DNA of 64,000 bases from CAWUIO01 sp963922455 (GCA_963922455.1 CAWUIO010000012.1:1-64000); one strand, 5' to 3'. Counted from the stretch's first letter, positions 17,861 to 27,701 are shown. Translations and numbers: made by a program. The notes: generated by a model not told the origin, from the letters alone.

Positions 17861-17989
17861 GGCTGAGGGATAGAGCGGCCTGTCTGAGCCCGCCGTTGCT
17901 TGTGCGGGGGGCGGCGAGTAGCGAAAGCCCGACCCCGGCGGCACGAGCGTTTCATCTGGCTGCCGATGTATATGGCCGGGGGCAGCCCC
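17861..17989 (+). repeat. Interspersed structured repeat, copy 5
   Basis: GGCTGAGGGATAGAGCGGCCTG, GAGCCCGCCG...GGCGAGTAGCGAAAGCCCGAC, then CCCCGGC, variable loop, GCCGGGGGCAGCCCC. It is preceded by a CT-rich tract at about 17818-17860. It ends 5 bp before the stop codon of the minus-strand sensor gene. Confidence 0.88.
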
Positions 17990-17994
17990 TGAGA

Positions 17995-20490
17995 TTAGTT
18001 TTCGGGAGCGGTTGCTTCGTCGTCTCCATTTTGGAGGTTTTTAACGTGGCTTTTAAGGAGGTTTTCTTGGGATTGGTTGCGCTTGAGAGCTTTATTGAGT
18101 AGTTCTTTCTGGCGATTTATGGCTTTTTGGACCCGTTCTTTGAGATTCGCACTTTGAATGTCTAACTGTACCGGAGTCTCGAGGCGGCTTTCATCCGATA
18201 TATCGTCGTCTTGTCCTTCGGGAGGTCCATTTTGCAGTATATTATCAATTTGTTCTTGTCGTAGCCGCAACTCGTCTTGAGAGATCATGAGAGCCTCAAA
18301 GTTTTTACGCATTTCTTCTTCTTGGCTGCGCAATTGTTCGGTAACGCGTTGTGATTCTTGCAGCAGTTTGCGGGTTTCCTGATTGGATTTGATGGCTGAA
18401 ATGGTGGTTGCAATATCTTCGCTGATTATTTCTACAAAATCGATCTCGTAGGGTTTAAGCAATTCCAAGGAAGCCAATTCAATCACTCCAAACACTTCTT
18501 CATTCAGGCGAAGGGGTACCAAAAGAATAGAGTCGGGCACTGCCTGACCTAATCCGGAGCCAATTACGGTGTAGTTTTCGGGGATTTCGGTGAGGTAAAT
18601 GGTGCCTTTTTCCAGAAAGGCTTGCCCTACCAAACTTTCTCCCGGGGCAATGGCTTGGTCTATGTACTTATGCTTTCCGTAGGCATAGCTACTAAGGGCC
18701 CTCAATTGCGCTTCGGATTCTTCGTAGTAAAAGAAAATTCCTTGATGGGCCCCAACATATTTAACCAATTCAGAAATAGTGTTATGCGCGAGAGGGTCCA
18801 CATCGGTGCTATTATTTCGAAGAATTTCCCCAAATAGAGAAGTACCTGTATTGATCCAGTTCCGTTCCTGTTCCGTTTCAGATACTTTGATTAGGTTTTC
18901 TCGCATTTGCAAGAGAGAAGCGGCCAGCACATCATTTTGGTGCTTCAAGGAAAATTTGTGCTCAAAATTACCCTTCCCAATCTCCTCTGCGAAGACGGCC
19001 ACATCTTTCATGTTGTTGATGAGTTGGTTGAGCGATTGATCAATTTTTCCTAATTCATCTTTGTAGATACGTTTACTGGGATTAGGAAATCGTCCTTCGG
19101 CCAGCATACTGATCTCCTTTTGGATTTTTCGCAAAGGCTTGGAAAGGCTATTGGCTAGTAGGATACCCAAAACAAAAATGATCAGGAGTATACCTCCGGT
19201 AAATATTAATAAATTCCAACGAAAGTCAGCAATAGATTGGAAGATTTCGGGGGCCGTCATCTCTGTGAGAATGGCCCATTGGCTCCCGGGAATTTGGATA
19301 GGTTTGAACACATCAAAAACCTGATTTCCTAAGAAATCCGTGTTGGCTTTTTTTCCCTCTTTTCCATTGAGAGCGTCAATAGCTGCCTGAGAGCCTACCC
19401 GTCTGAGTAAGATGGTGGTCTCTAGGCGTTTGATCTTTTCGACGGTCAAGCTGTCTTCCCCTTTTTTCAAGAGATCTTGCTGATATTGATAGGGGTCTTC
19501 CAAAAAGAGCCGGGTATTATTCCGGATGAGATAGTCGGGGCCAATTAAGGCTGTTTCTCCGGTGGTTCCCAGGCCTTCGGCTTGCCAATCTTGCTTATTG
19601 GAGAGGATGTCCGATATAATATCAGGCTCTAGCTGGAAGATAAGCACCCCGATGATTTGTTGATTGGAACCATTTCCTAAAAGCAAGGGGGTAGCCATAA
19701 AGCCGGTGGGGGCAAAGTATTCGGGCTCATAGTAGCTATAATCTTGGAACAATACAGCCTGTTTGTCTTTTAGGTTAATAATTTTCTTAAACAGTAAGGC
19801 GAGGGAAGAACTGCGTAAAGGGCCCTGAATAAGATTAGTACCAAAGTCAATTTTTTTGCCAACTGAATATAAGACCCAGCCGGAATTATCAACGAGGTAT
19901 ATGTCTTTTAACTTAAATTGTTTGGAAAAATTTTGAAAGAAGGGGTGATATTGTTGGTGTACCCGGTCATAAGGGTCCGGATCATCAAAACGGATAAATT
20001 GATCTTTAAATAAATAAGGTTTGGGGTTTATAGCCAGGTATCGATGCTGTAGGGACTGAGTTTTGGGATGTTGGGGAAAGTAATCGGCATCGGGGTCTTT
20101 ATCGACGAGTCGATACTTTAAGGTTTGGGTAAATTCCAGATCATAAAATTTGCGGAGGGGTAGTAGAGAATCCTGATCTTGGATGTTCTGGATACTGCCA
20201 AAGGTTTGGCTAAATTGCTGAAAGGCTAGTAATGTACCCGGATTGTTACTTAAAGACCGAAGGAGGTGCTCATTGTTTTCAAAATGCTCTTCAATGCGGT
20301 TTTTTTTCTTTTCCGTGATATTATCCAGGATCTCAAAGGATTTTTCAACCAACAATTGCTTTCCTTGGTAATAGCCAAATAAGCTTACACCCAAAAGGCC
20401 TAAACCTGAAATCAGGAAAATAGCCAGGGTAAATTTCCAAAAAAGGTTTAAGTCTCGGAAAAGATCTCGTACGTAGACATACCACCACAT
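17995..20490 (-). CDS. Transmembrane Cache/HAMP/GAF sensor protein without a recognised output domain
   Basis: An 831-residue protein. A membrane segment at about residues 18-38 and another at 423-447 bracket a periplasmic region of nearly 400 residues of Cache/dCache type. A HAMP linker follows (SLSKPLRKIQKEISML), then a second linker, a GAF domain at about 565-700 (NTISELVKYVGAHQGIFFYYEE ... FGVIELASLELL) and a long charged coiled coil to the C-terminus. No histidine kinase, GGDEF, cyclase or methyl-accepting signature is visible. It probably senses a ligand and signals through a protein partner. It lies 62 bp downstream of murA on the same strand. Confidence 0.75.
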   Translation of the reverse strand: MWWYVYVRDLFRDLNLFWKFTLAIFLISGLGLLGVSLFGYYQGKQLLVEKSFEILDNITEKKKNRIEEHFENNEHLLRSLSNNPGTLLAFQQFSQTFGSIQNIQDQDSLLPLRKFYDLEFTQTLKYRLVDKDPDADYFPQHPKTQSLQHRYLAINPKPYLFKDQFIRFDDPDPYDRVHQQYHPFFQNFSKQFKLKDIYLVDNSGWVLYSVGKKIDFGTNLIQGPLRSSSLALLFKKIINLKDKQAVLFQDYSYYEPEYFAPTGFMATPLLLGNGSNQQIIGVLIFQLEPDIISDILSNKQDWQAEGLGTTGETALIGPDYLIRNNTRLFLEDPYQYQQDLLKKGEDSLTVEKIKRLETTILLRRVGSQAAIDALNGKEGKKANTDFLGNQVFDVFKPIQIPGSQWAILTEMTAPEIFQSIADFRWNLLIFTGGILLIIFVLGILLANSLSKPLRKIQKEISMLAEGRFPNPSKRIYKDELGKIDQSLNQLINNMKDVAVFAEEIGKGNFEHKFSLKHQNDVLAASLLQMRENLIKVSETEQERNWINTGTSLFGEILRNNSTDVDPLAHNTISELVKYVGAHQGIFFYYEESEAQLRALSSYAYGKHKYIDQAIAPGESLVGQAFLEKGTIYLTEIPENYTVIGSGLGQAVPDSILLVPLRLNEEVFGVIELASLELLKPYEIDFVEIISEDIATTISAIKSNQETRKLLQESQRVTEQLRSQEEEMRKNFEALMISQDELRLRQEQIDNILQNGPPEGQDDDISDESRLETPVQLDIQSANLKERVQKAINRQKELLNKALKRNQSQENLLKSHVKNLQNGDDEATAPEN

Positions 20491-20552
20491 AAAATTTCCA
20501 ATTAAGGGCTCAGAGCAATATCTACTAAGATACTAACAAAAGGATTGCCAGT

Positions 20553-21860
20553 CTAATCGATCCTCGTGATTTTAGCTCCCAAACGGTTTAAGCGTTCGTC
20601 AATCCTTTGATAACCCCGGTCGATTTGCTCAATATTATCGATAATACTATCGCCCTGGGCCGATAAAGCCGCAATTAACAGGGCTACTCCCGCCCGGATA
20701 TCCGGAGAAGTCATGCGGATACCCCGTAATGGAACCTGACGGCCTAAACCAATGACTGTAGCGCGGTGAGGATCACAAAGAATAATTTGGCCACCCATAT
20801 CAATCAGCTTATCGACAAAAAACAAGCGGCTCTCAAACATTTTTTGATGAATGAGCACGGTGCCTTTTGCTTGAACGGCAGTAACCAATACAATACTCAG
20901 TAAGTCGGGGGTAAAGCCTGGCCAGGGAGCATCCGATACCGTCATGATGGAGCCATCAATGAACGTTTGGATTTCATAGGGGTCTTGTTGAGGAATATAA
21001 ATATCATCTGCACGATATTCCATCTGTATACCCAAACGTTGGAAGACCATAGGAATGAGGCCTAATTGGTCAATACGGCATTTTTCTATGGTAATTTCCG
21101 ACTGGGTCATGGCCGCCATGCCGATAAAACTACCAATTTCAATCATATCTGGGAGGAGCGTATGTTCGGTGCCCCCGAGGTTTTCTACCCCTTGGATTCG
21201 TAATTGATTGGAGCCAATTCCTTCAATTTGGGCACCCATTCGAGAAAGCATACGGCATAACTGCTGTATGTAGGGTTCACAGGCGGCATTATAGATGGTA
21301 GTTTCTCCTTGAGCTAAGACCGCTGCCATAATGATATTGGCCGTGCCGGTAACCGAGGCTTCATCTAAAAGCATGTAACAGCCTTTCAACTGGCCGGCAT
21401 CAATATCGTATAATCGATTCTCTGAATCATAGTTAAATTTAGCCCCCAACTTTTCAAAGCCTAGAAAGTGGGTATCTAAACGTCTTCTACCTATTTTATC
21501 GCCTCCGGGTTTGGGTATTTGGGCTTTTCGGAAGCGGGCTAGAAGAGGGCCCAAAATCATCACGGAGCCTCGTAAAGCCGATCCTTGGGTGCGAAAATCA
21601 TCTGTTTTCAGGTATTCCAGGTCTACCTCGTGCGCCTGAAAGCGGTAGGAAGACTCAGAAAGCTGTTCTACAACTACCCCCAGGGAACGAAGCAATTGAA
21701 TAAGCTTGTTTACGTCCCGAATATTGGGCAAATTATGCAAGGTGATGGGCTCGGCACTTAACAAAGTGGCACAAAGCACCTGTAGAGCTTCATTTTTTGC
21801 TCCTTGCGGAGTGATGGTACCTCGGAGGCTTGCCCCGCCGCTAACTTCAAAGGAGGCCAT
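20553..21860 (-). CDS. murA: UDP-N-acetylglucosamine 1-carboxyvinyltransferase (Cys to Asp form)
   Basis: A 435-residue cytoplasmic enzyme that transfers enolpyruvate from phosphoenolpyruvate to UDP-GlcNAc, the first committed step of peptidoglycan synthesis. K22 and N23 in PQGAKNEAL and the inside-out alpha/beta barrel repeats are typical. The catalytic-loop residue that is cysteine in E. coli (C115) is aspartate here (D121 in KPGGDKIGRRRLDTH; the codon is GAT). This substitution is known in other bacteria to keep activity and prevent fosfomycin alkylation. The gene follows the DUF4290 gene, with a hairpin terminator in the 53-bp gap. Confidence 0.95.
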   Translation of the reverse strand: MASFEVSGGASLRGTITPQGAKNEALQVLCATLLSAEPITLHNLPNIRDVNKLIQLLRSLGVVVEQLSESSYRFQAHEVDLEYLKTDDFRTQGSALRGSVMILGPLLARFRKAQIPKPGGDKIGRRRLDTHFLGFEKLGAKFNYDSENRLYDIDAGQLKGCYMLLDEASVTGTANIIMAAVLAQGETTIYNAACEPYIQQLCRMLSRMGAQIEGIGSNQLRIQGVENLGGTEHTLLPDMIEIGSFIGMAAMTQSEITIEKCRIDQLGLIPMVFQRLGIQMEYRADDIYIPQQDPYEIQTFIDGSIMTVSDAPWPGFTPDLLSIVLVTAVQAKGTVLIHQKMFESRLFFVDKLIDMGGQIILCDPHRATVIGLGRQVPLRGIRMTSPDIRAGVALLIAALSAQGDSIIDNIEQIDRGYQRIDERLNRLGAKITRID

Positions 21861-21876
21861 AATACGTGTTCGTTTG

Positions 21877-21906
21877 AGAAAAATGAAGCGGCCGGAGGGG
21901 CCGCTT
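21877..21906 (-). terminator. Hairpin with T-run between DUF4290 gene and murA
   Basis: On the minus strand, a perfect 8-bp stem AAGCGGCC / GGCCGCTT with a 5-nt loop is followed by CATTTTTCTC. It lies just after the DUF4290 stop codon and may separate or attenuate murA expression. Confidence 0.75.
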
Positions 21907-21913
21907 ATAAGGT

Positions 21914-22531
21914 TTATTTTTTCTTCTTCTTAGATTTCTTCTGCATATTCTTACGCTCTTTAGTGACAATCTCGAGGGCATTTTCTTTCACAATTCGTTC
22001 CCTCACCATAGGCTCCAGCGGTTTCCCCGATATCTTCTCGATATGCGTAAGGATAAGCTCATCCTGGATATTGTCTTTGTTCCAAGCCAAATAGAAGGTC
22101 TTCATCAATTTGCCAATGGTAACAATTGCGTGGTAGCGATCTTGCTCATCTTCTACGTCTAGAGCTTTTCCGATGAGGAGCTCGATATTTTTACCATAGT
22201 GCTTGTACGTGATCGTTTGGTTGTTATAGGTAAGCCTTTGGGGCTTTTTACCCAGCTTTTCCACCTCTGGCATCGGGTAGGGGCTTTCCACATCTAAACG
22301 AAAACGGGACATGATATATAAATCATCCCAGAGCTTATTTTGGTAATCCTGCGAATCCCGAGTGTTGGGATTGATTTGACGCATGAGTTCGATTAAGCTG
22401 TGAGAAAAGCGGGTACGTTGCTCCCGGTCTTCAATTCCAACGATGTGTTCTACGATCTTTTGGATATTGCGTCCGTATTCTTTGAGAATTAAGCCGGGTT
22501 TTTGGGTATTGTAGGTATCAAAAGTATCCAT
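21914..22531 (-). CDS. DUF4290 family protein
   Basis: A 205-residue soluble, mainly helical protein with a strongly basic tail (KKSKKKKK). The N-terminal LKEYGRNIQKIVEHI segment and the middle YKHYGKNIELLI segment look like two related helical halves. It matches DUF4290, a Bacteroidota protein of unknown function that is often encoded directly upstream of murA, as here. It lies 25 bp after uvrD on the same strand. Confidence 0.8.
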   Translation of the reverse strand: MDTFDTYNTQKPGLILKEYGRNIQKIVEHIVGIEDREQRTRFSHSLIELMRQINPNTRDSQDYQNKLWDDLYIMSRFRLDVESPYPMPEVEKLGKKPQRLTYNNQTITYKHYGKNIELLIGKALDVEDEQDRYHAIVTIGKLMKTFYLAWNKDNIQDELILTHIEKISGKPLEPMVRERIVKENALEIVTKERKNMQKKSKKKKK

Positions 22532-22556
22532 AAAATAAGGTAAGCATCCATCCGGC

Positions 22557-24806
22557 TTACTCTCCGGACTGGTGAATTTTTAATTTTGCAAAACTCAAAA
22601 GTAAGGTTTTTTCCCCGAAATCTTCGAATTCAATACAAGCTTTCCGGTCATTTTGATAAGATTGTAATTCTTTTACGGTTCCGAAGCCAAACTTGCGATG
22701 TTCAACTTTCATCCCCACTTCCAGATTTCGGGTGTCGCTGGGGCTGAAGTCGTCTGAAGGCTTGTAGGTGCTTTTCCGGGGAGAAGTATAGGAGTTTTTG
22801 CGGGAATTGATCAGGTTACGAATATAATAGGTTTGGTTACTCTCTTGACGTTCTTGAGAGAAACTATCTTCTCTTTGCAAATATTGGGAATCAATTTCTT
22901 CTAGAAAGCGACTGGGCTCACAGTTTTTGAGCCGTCCAAATTGATACCGGGTATTGGCATAAGAAAGTGTAAGCTTTTGTTGGGCTCGGGTAATTGCTAC
23001 ATAAAAGAGACGTCTTTCTTCCTCTAAATCATTACGGCTTTGTAGCATCATCTGGGAAGGAAAGAGATCTTCTTCCAAACCTACAATGTAGACTTGATTA
23101 AATTCCAAACCCTTCGCGGAGTGAATGGTCATCAACGTTACTTTATCCTCATCGTCATCTCCGGCCTGATCTACACTGGTAAGCAAAGACACTTCTTGGA
23201 GAAAAGCAGAAATAGAAGGGTCTTCAATTTCCGGATTATCCACAAATTCCTTGATCGCATTTAATAATTCTTTGATGTTCTCATAGCGGGATAAACCCTC
23301 AATGGTTTTATCCTCATACAGCTCTCGGAGTAAGCCAGAGTTTTTGGCAACTTGTTCGGCAAAGGTGAAGGCATCGGTTTGAGAGGCCAATTGAGCAAAG
23401 CCCCCGATCAATTGAGCAAAGCCTTCAATAGCCGTGGCCGCCCGCCCTTTCATATACTCTTTGATGTGGGAAACGACCTCCCAAATCGAGATACGGTTTT
23501 GTACGGCGGTTAAAATAATCTTGGCCTGGGTTGTTGCCCCAATGCCCCGTTTGGGCAAATTAATAATCCGTCGGAAAGCTTCCTCATCGCTAGGGTTGAC
23601 CGAATAACGTAAGTACGCTACCAAATCTTTAATCTCTTTTCTCTGGTAAAAGGATAAACCACCAATAATGCGATATTTGATATTGAGCTTGCGTAGGGCT
23701 TCCTCAATCGTCCTGGATTGGGCATTGGTGCGGTATAGGATGGCAAAATCCTGATTGCTGAGGTTGTTGTTTACCTTTTCTTCAAAAATGGAGTTGGCTA
23801 CGGCTTTTCCTTCCTCAGAATCCGAGACTGATTTTAAGACCCGGATTTGGGGCCCTTCTTCGTTGGAGGTCCAAACGGTCTTTTTTAGCTGTTCGGTATT
23901 CTTGTCAATAACCGAATTGGCAGCTTTTACGATATTTTGAGTAGACCGGTAATTTTGTTCTAAGCGAATCACCTTCAAATCGGGATAATCGCGTTCAAAG
24001 TTGAGAATGTTCTTGATGTCGGCCCCGCGGAAAGCATAAATACTTTGGGCATCATCTCCCACAACCGCTACATTCCGATGTTCTTGTGAAAGTAATTTTA
24101 CAATCAGGTACTGGGCAAAGTTGGTATCTTGAAACTCATCAATCATGATGAAGCGAAACTTGTTTTGGTATTTGCCCAAAATATCCGGGTGGTCTCTAAA
24201 TAAAATATTGGTATTAAAAAGCAAGTCGTCAAAATCCATGGCATTGGCTTTAAATGCCCTTCTTTGATAGGTCTCGTATATCCGGCCAATTTCAGGTCTT
24301 TGGGAGGCTCGGTCTTGCTCAAAATAATTGGCGTCTTCTCGGTAATGTTTGTAAGAAATCAGTCGGTTTTTGGCTCCAGATATGCGGTTGAGCAAAATAT
24401 TGGGCTTATATTGCTTGTCATCTAGACCCAATTCTTTGACGATATTTTTTAGAAGGTTTTTAGAATCGTCTGTGTCATAAATAGAAAAATTGGAATTATA
24501 CCGCAACCTTTCTGCCTCGTAGCGTAAAATTCGGGCAAAAGTGGAGTGAAAGGTACCCATCCACAAGTTGCGGGCTTCACTACCAGCGAGTTTTTCGATA
24601 CGTTCCCGCATCTCCCCAGCTGCTTTATTGGTAAAGGTGAGCGCAAGAATTCGAAAGGCATCCACTTGATTGTTCATCAAATGGGCGATTCGATGGGTCA
24701 AAACCCGGGTCTTCCCGGAACCGGCCCCGGCTATAATCATCAAAGGGCCTTCCCGATGTAAAACGGCTTCGCGCTGTGGTTCGTTTAAACCATCCAGATA
24801 ATCCAT
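22557..24806 (-). CDS. ATP-dependent DNA helicase, UvrD/PcrA type
   Basis: A 749-residue superfamily-1 3'-5' DNA helicase, the usual length for UvrD or PcrA. Visible motifs are Walker A AGAGSGKT (residues 26-33), TFTNKAAGEMRERI (Ia), DEFQDTN (II), GDDAQSIYAFRGA (III), LEQNYRST (IV), TIHSAKGLEFNQVY (V) and VAITRAQQKL (VI). The C-terminal region (VGMKVEHRKFGFGTVKEL) is a Tudor-like domain found in PcrA. It acts in nucleotide-excision and mismatch repair and in removing RecA from DNA. PcrA is the closer match because of the tail. Confidence 0.93.
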   Translation of the reverse strand: MDYLDGLNEPQREAVLHREGPLMIIAGAGSGKTRVLTHRIAHLMNNQVDAFRILALTFTNKAAGEMRERIEKLAGSEARNLWMGTFHSTFARILRYEAERLRYNSNFSIYDTDDSKNLLKNIVKELGLDDKQYKPNILLNRISGAKNRLISYKHYREDANYFEQDRASQRPEIGRIYETYQRRAFKANAMDFDDLLFNTNILFRDHPDILGKYQNKFRFIMIDEFQDTNFAQYLIVKLLSQEHRNVAVVGDDAQSIYAFRGADIKNILNFERDYPDLKVIRLEQNYRSTQNIVKAANSVIDKNTEQLKKTVWTSNEEGPQIRVLKSVSDSEEGKAVANSIFEEKVNNNLSNQDFAILYRTNAQSRTIEEALRKLNIKYRIIGGLSFYQRKEIKDLVAYLRYSVNPSDEEAFRRIINLPKRGIGATTQAKIILTAVQNRISIWEVVSHIKEYMKGRAATAIEGFAQLIGGFAQLASQTDAFTFAEQVAKNSGLLRELYEDKTIEGLSRYENIKELLNAIKEFVDNPEIEDPSISAFLQEVSLLTSVDQAGDDDEDKVTLMTIHSAKGLEFNQVYIVGLEEDLFPSQMMLQSRNDLEEERRLFYVAITRAQQKLTLSYANTRYQFGRLKNCEPSRFLEEIDSQYLQREDSFSQERQESNQTYYIRNLINSRKNSYTSPRKSTYKPSDDFSPSDTRNLEVGMKVEHRKFGFGTVKELQSYQNDRKACIEFEDFGEKTLLLSFAKLKIHQSGE

Positions 24807-25110
24807 GGTATGAAAAGAGTGCGGGATTGTTTAATAGATGTACTTTAAATTTAAGCTGATTTGCAATTTACAAATTTTTTTCTAGCATTTGTGATCACCA
24901 GCGCTAATTAAAATTTATGTAGCTTGTGTCACAAATTTTAAATATATTTCAATGATTCCTTAGAGATCCCGGGCTGCCGGAGGTGTTTTCATAGGTATAT
25001 GCCCAAAAAATTGGATAATCCCAATAATTACCCATTTGCAACAACTTAGCCTCCTCTAGCTATAAAGTTTTTTCTGCGCCCAAATCCTGCCGAAACGGGC
25101 TTTATGGCTC
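24807..25110. other. Divergent intergenic region, AT-rich
   Basis: About 300 bp between the helicase gene (minus) and the MORN gene (plus). It must hold promoters for both. I see no strong consensus promoter, hairpin or open reading frame. Confidence 0.5.
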
Positions 25111-27549
25111 ATGAATATTATGAAAAAAATGCCATCCTCTTCTTCGCCCCAAGCGCTGGAGCACCTGAGAAAATACGTAAACGAATTGGTCTACGAACTC
25201 CTAACCAATCATCTGGAATTGGAGCCATACGAAGAAACCCTCCAATCTTTTTGCCAGGATGCCCGGATAGATTACCTGGAGTTGCGTAGTAATTTAAACG
25301 ACTTCTTAGATTTCTTTGAAAAAGCTTCCGAAGATATTTTTATCAGCCCTATCGAGCATAAGAGTATAGAGATCTTAGCCAAAAGAGCCTTACTTACCGA
25401 AGAAACCATCCAAAAAATCATTGTCTACATCAATGTAGGGCTAAAAAAAGAAGCAGAAGAAAAGGCCACAGCTATCAGGGTGCCCCAGTATCACCCAACG
25501 CTCAAAAGAGTACGCCTGAAGCGTTGGTTCAAATCCAATGGACAATTTATTCTAAAAGGAGACTTAGTTTGTGAAGTTACATTTCACAACTTGAACGAGT
25601 TTGTGAAAGCTCCCGTCTCTGGCAAAGTGGCCCAAAAAGCCCCCGAAAACTTTGAGGTGCCCATCGGAGAGCTCCTCTGTGAAATAGAGCACGACAAACC
25701 CTCGGGCCGAAATACCTACCGCTGGTCTAATGGGAATCTCTTTGAAGGTGAATGGCGGGAGGGGGAAATCACCGGAAAAGGAAAATTGCTTTATCACAAC
25801 CGTGATGCTTACGAAGGAGATTTTTTGGAGGGCCTGCCCAGCGGCAAAGGGGTGCTTCGCTTGCATATCGGAGAACAGTACGAGGGAAAATTCTGGAAGG
25901 GTAAGTTTCACGGGCAAGGCATTTACTTGTGGAATAATGGAGATCGCTATGAGGGCAATTTCCGCGAAGGGCAAAGGGCTGGGAGGGGGCTCTATCAGTT
26001 ACAAGGCAACTTTCATCGTATTCATCAAGAAGACTTTCATCAAGAAGGGCAGGCCATTTTTAAGTTCTCCAACGGAGATAGAGCTTGGGTCGAGTATTTG
26101 GATAAGCAAAAAATTCAAGAACAGTACCTTTTTCAAAACGGCGATGTCTATGTGGGTAGCTTTTATAATGGCCAATTTTCGGGAGACGGAGACCTTATTA
26201 AAGCCAGCACTCACGGAAAACTCTTAACGCTGAGCCTTAATGAGTTATATGGCCGAGTGGATAAAGAAGTTACCTATGAGTACCGCTATGTGGGCACCTT
26301 TCAAAATGGTCAATTCCACGGGAGCGGTTCCTTAGAGTTTGCCAATGGCGATTTTTACGATGGGGGGTTTGCCCAAGGAGATTTTCACGGAGAAGGCAAG
26401 CTTACCTTTGGCAATGCGAAAACCGAGGAAGACCGGGCGGAGTATGCAGGGGGCTTTAAGCATGGTGTTTTTCATGGTTTTGGCACTCTTTTTTATAAAG
26501 ATGGAAGAAATTATCGCGGCGAGTTTTATGAGGGAAAGCCCCACGGTTTAGGAACTTACCAGTATGCAGGACTACACGATGAATACAAGTCCTATGAAGG
26601 AAGTTTTAAAACTGGGCAGTTTCACGGGAAAGGCAAGCTTACCTATTTATCAGAAGACTGGTACGATGGGGATTTTGAAGAAGGACAACGCCATGGGATT
26701 GGGCAATATTTTTCCCAAGAAGAAAATATGATCGCTCAGCGGTATTATTTCAAAGATTTTCAGGTAATCAAACAAATTGTCCGCTTTAAGCAAGGGGATG
26801 GAAATGAAGGGCAAGTAAGCTACGCGGATGGCTCTCGTTATGAAGGAGAATTGTTAAACTACAATGCGCATGGTCACGGCCGAGAAGTGCTCAATGAAGA
26901 AGAGTTTTGTGAAGGCCAGTTTCGGGAAGGCTCTTTTGTAAAAGGGAATGCCCGCATTATGATGAAAGATGGGGCCGTTTTTGAAGGTGAGACCGAACCC
27001 CAATTAGGGAGACAAGATGGCGTAGTAACCCGCAAATCGGGTGAAATCTACAAGGGCCGCTTGGAAGATTTCTTATTTCACGGCCGGGGCCGGTTAGATA
27101 ATCCCAACGGAGAATATCTGGATGGTAGCTTCTTTCGCAATGTTTTTCAAAGTGGGCGGGTAAAAATGACTCTGCAGGATGGAAGTCTATACGAAGGCGA
27201 TTTTCACATTTCCGATTTGATGCACGGCCAGGGCCAACTCTATTTAGAAAATGGAGATCATTACCAAGGCAGTTTTAAAAAAGGGAAATTTCACGGGAGA
27301 GGCACCTATATCTACCAAAATGGGGATGTCTACGAGGGCGATTTTATCCAAGGACGCTTTCAAGGGGAAGGCACTTTGAGTGAGTTGTCTGGCAAATGCA
27401 TCTACGAAGGCTTCTGGGAACGGGGCAAAAGGCAAGGCGAAGGTACCCAACTTACTGAAGACGGACAAACCCTCACGGGCCTCTGGCAGGAAGACCAATT
27501 GATCAAACGCTACCGACAAGGAGGTTTTTTTAAACGCTGGTTCGGGTAA
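25111..27549 (+). CDS. Lipoyl/biotinyl-like domain fused to about 20 MORN repeats
   Basis: An 812-residue protein without a signal peptide. Residues 1-120 are mainly helical. Residues of about 128-195 (VPQYHPTLKRVRLKRWFKSNG ... APVSGKVAQKAPENFEVPIGELLCEIE, split here by a middle segment) have the shape of a biotinyl/lipoyl barrel, but the modified lysine is not at the usual tip: the tip reads FHNLNEF. From residue 200 about 20 MORN-type repeats follow (for example YEGKFWKGKFHGQG and YQGSFKKGKFHGRG), some degenerate. In eukaryotes and bacteria, MORN repeats mediate membrane or protein binding. An alternative start is the ATG at 25120. The role is unknown. Confidence 0.8.
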   Translation: MNIMKKMPSSSSPQALEHLRKYVNELVYELLTNHLELEPYEETLQSFCQDARIDYLELRSNLNDFLDFFEKASEDIFISPIEHKSIEILAKRALLTEETIQKIIVYINVGLKKEAEEKATAIRVPQYHPTLKRVRLKRWFKSNGQFILKGDLVCEVTFHNLNEFVKAPVSGKVAQKAPENFEVPIGELLCEIEHDKPSGRNTYRWSNGNLFEGEWREGEITGKGKLLYHNRDAYEGDFLEGLPSGKGVLRLHIGEQYEGKFWKGKFHGQGIYLWNNGDRYEGNFREGQRAGRGLYQLQGNFHRIHQEDFHQEGQAIFKFSNGDRAWVEYLDKQKIQEQYLFQNGDVYVGSFYNGQFSGDGDLIKASTHGKLLTLSLNELYGRVDKEVTYEYRYVGTFQNGQFHGSGSLEFANGDFYDGGFAQGDFHGEGKLTFGNAKTEEDRAEYAGGFKHGVFHGFGTLFYKDGRNYRGEFYEGKPHGLGTYQYAGLHDEYKSYEGSFKTGQFHGKGKLTYLSEDWYDGDFEEGQRHGIGQYFSQEENMIAQRYYFKDFQVIKQIVRFKQGDGNEGQVSYADGSRYEGELLNYNAHGHGREVLNEEEFCEGQFREGSFVKGNARIMMKDGAVFEGETEPQLGRQDGVVTRKSGEIYKGRLEDFLFHGRGRLDNPNGEYLDGSFFRNVFQSGRVKMTLQDGSLYEGDFHISDLMHGQGQLYLENGDHYQGSFKKGKFHGRGTYIYQNGDVYEGDFIQGRFQGEGTLSELSGKCIYEGFWERGKRQGEGTQLTEDGQTLTGLWQEDQLIKRYRQGGFFKRWFG

Positions 27550-27570
27550 GCAAAATGCCGTGAATTTTTT

Positions 27571-27701
27571 GGGGCTGTCCCCGGCGATTCATATTCCTGG
27601 CTTTTGGGTAAATAACTGCCGCCGGGGTCGGGCTTTCGCTACTCGCTGCCTTTCCCCGCTGGGCCTACACGAGCTCAAACAGGCCGCTCTATCCCTCAGC
27701 C
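27571..27701 (-). repeat. Interspersed structured repeat, copy 6
   Basis: Plus-strand reading GGGGCTGTCCCCGGC, variable loop, GCCGGGGTCGGGCT, TCGCTACTCGCTGCC, CTACACGAGCTC, CAGGCCGCTCTATCCCTCAGCC. It begins 21 bp after the MORN gene stop, in the same sense. It points toward copy 7 across the convergent intergenic region. Confidence 0.88.

Noticed and set aside
17995..20490. Assignment of the sensor protein as a histidine kinase
   Set aside because: No histidine box or ATP-binding motifs are present in the C-terminal region.
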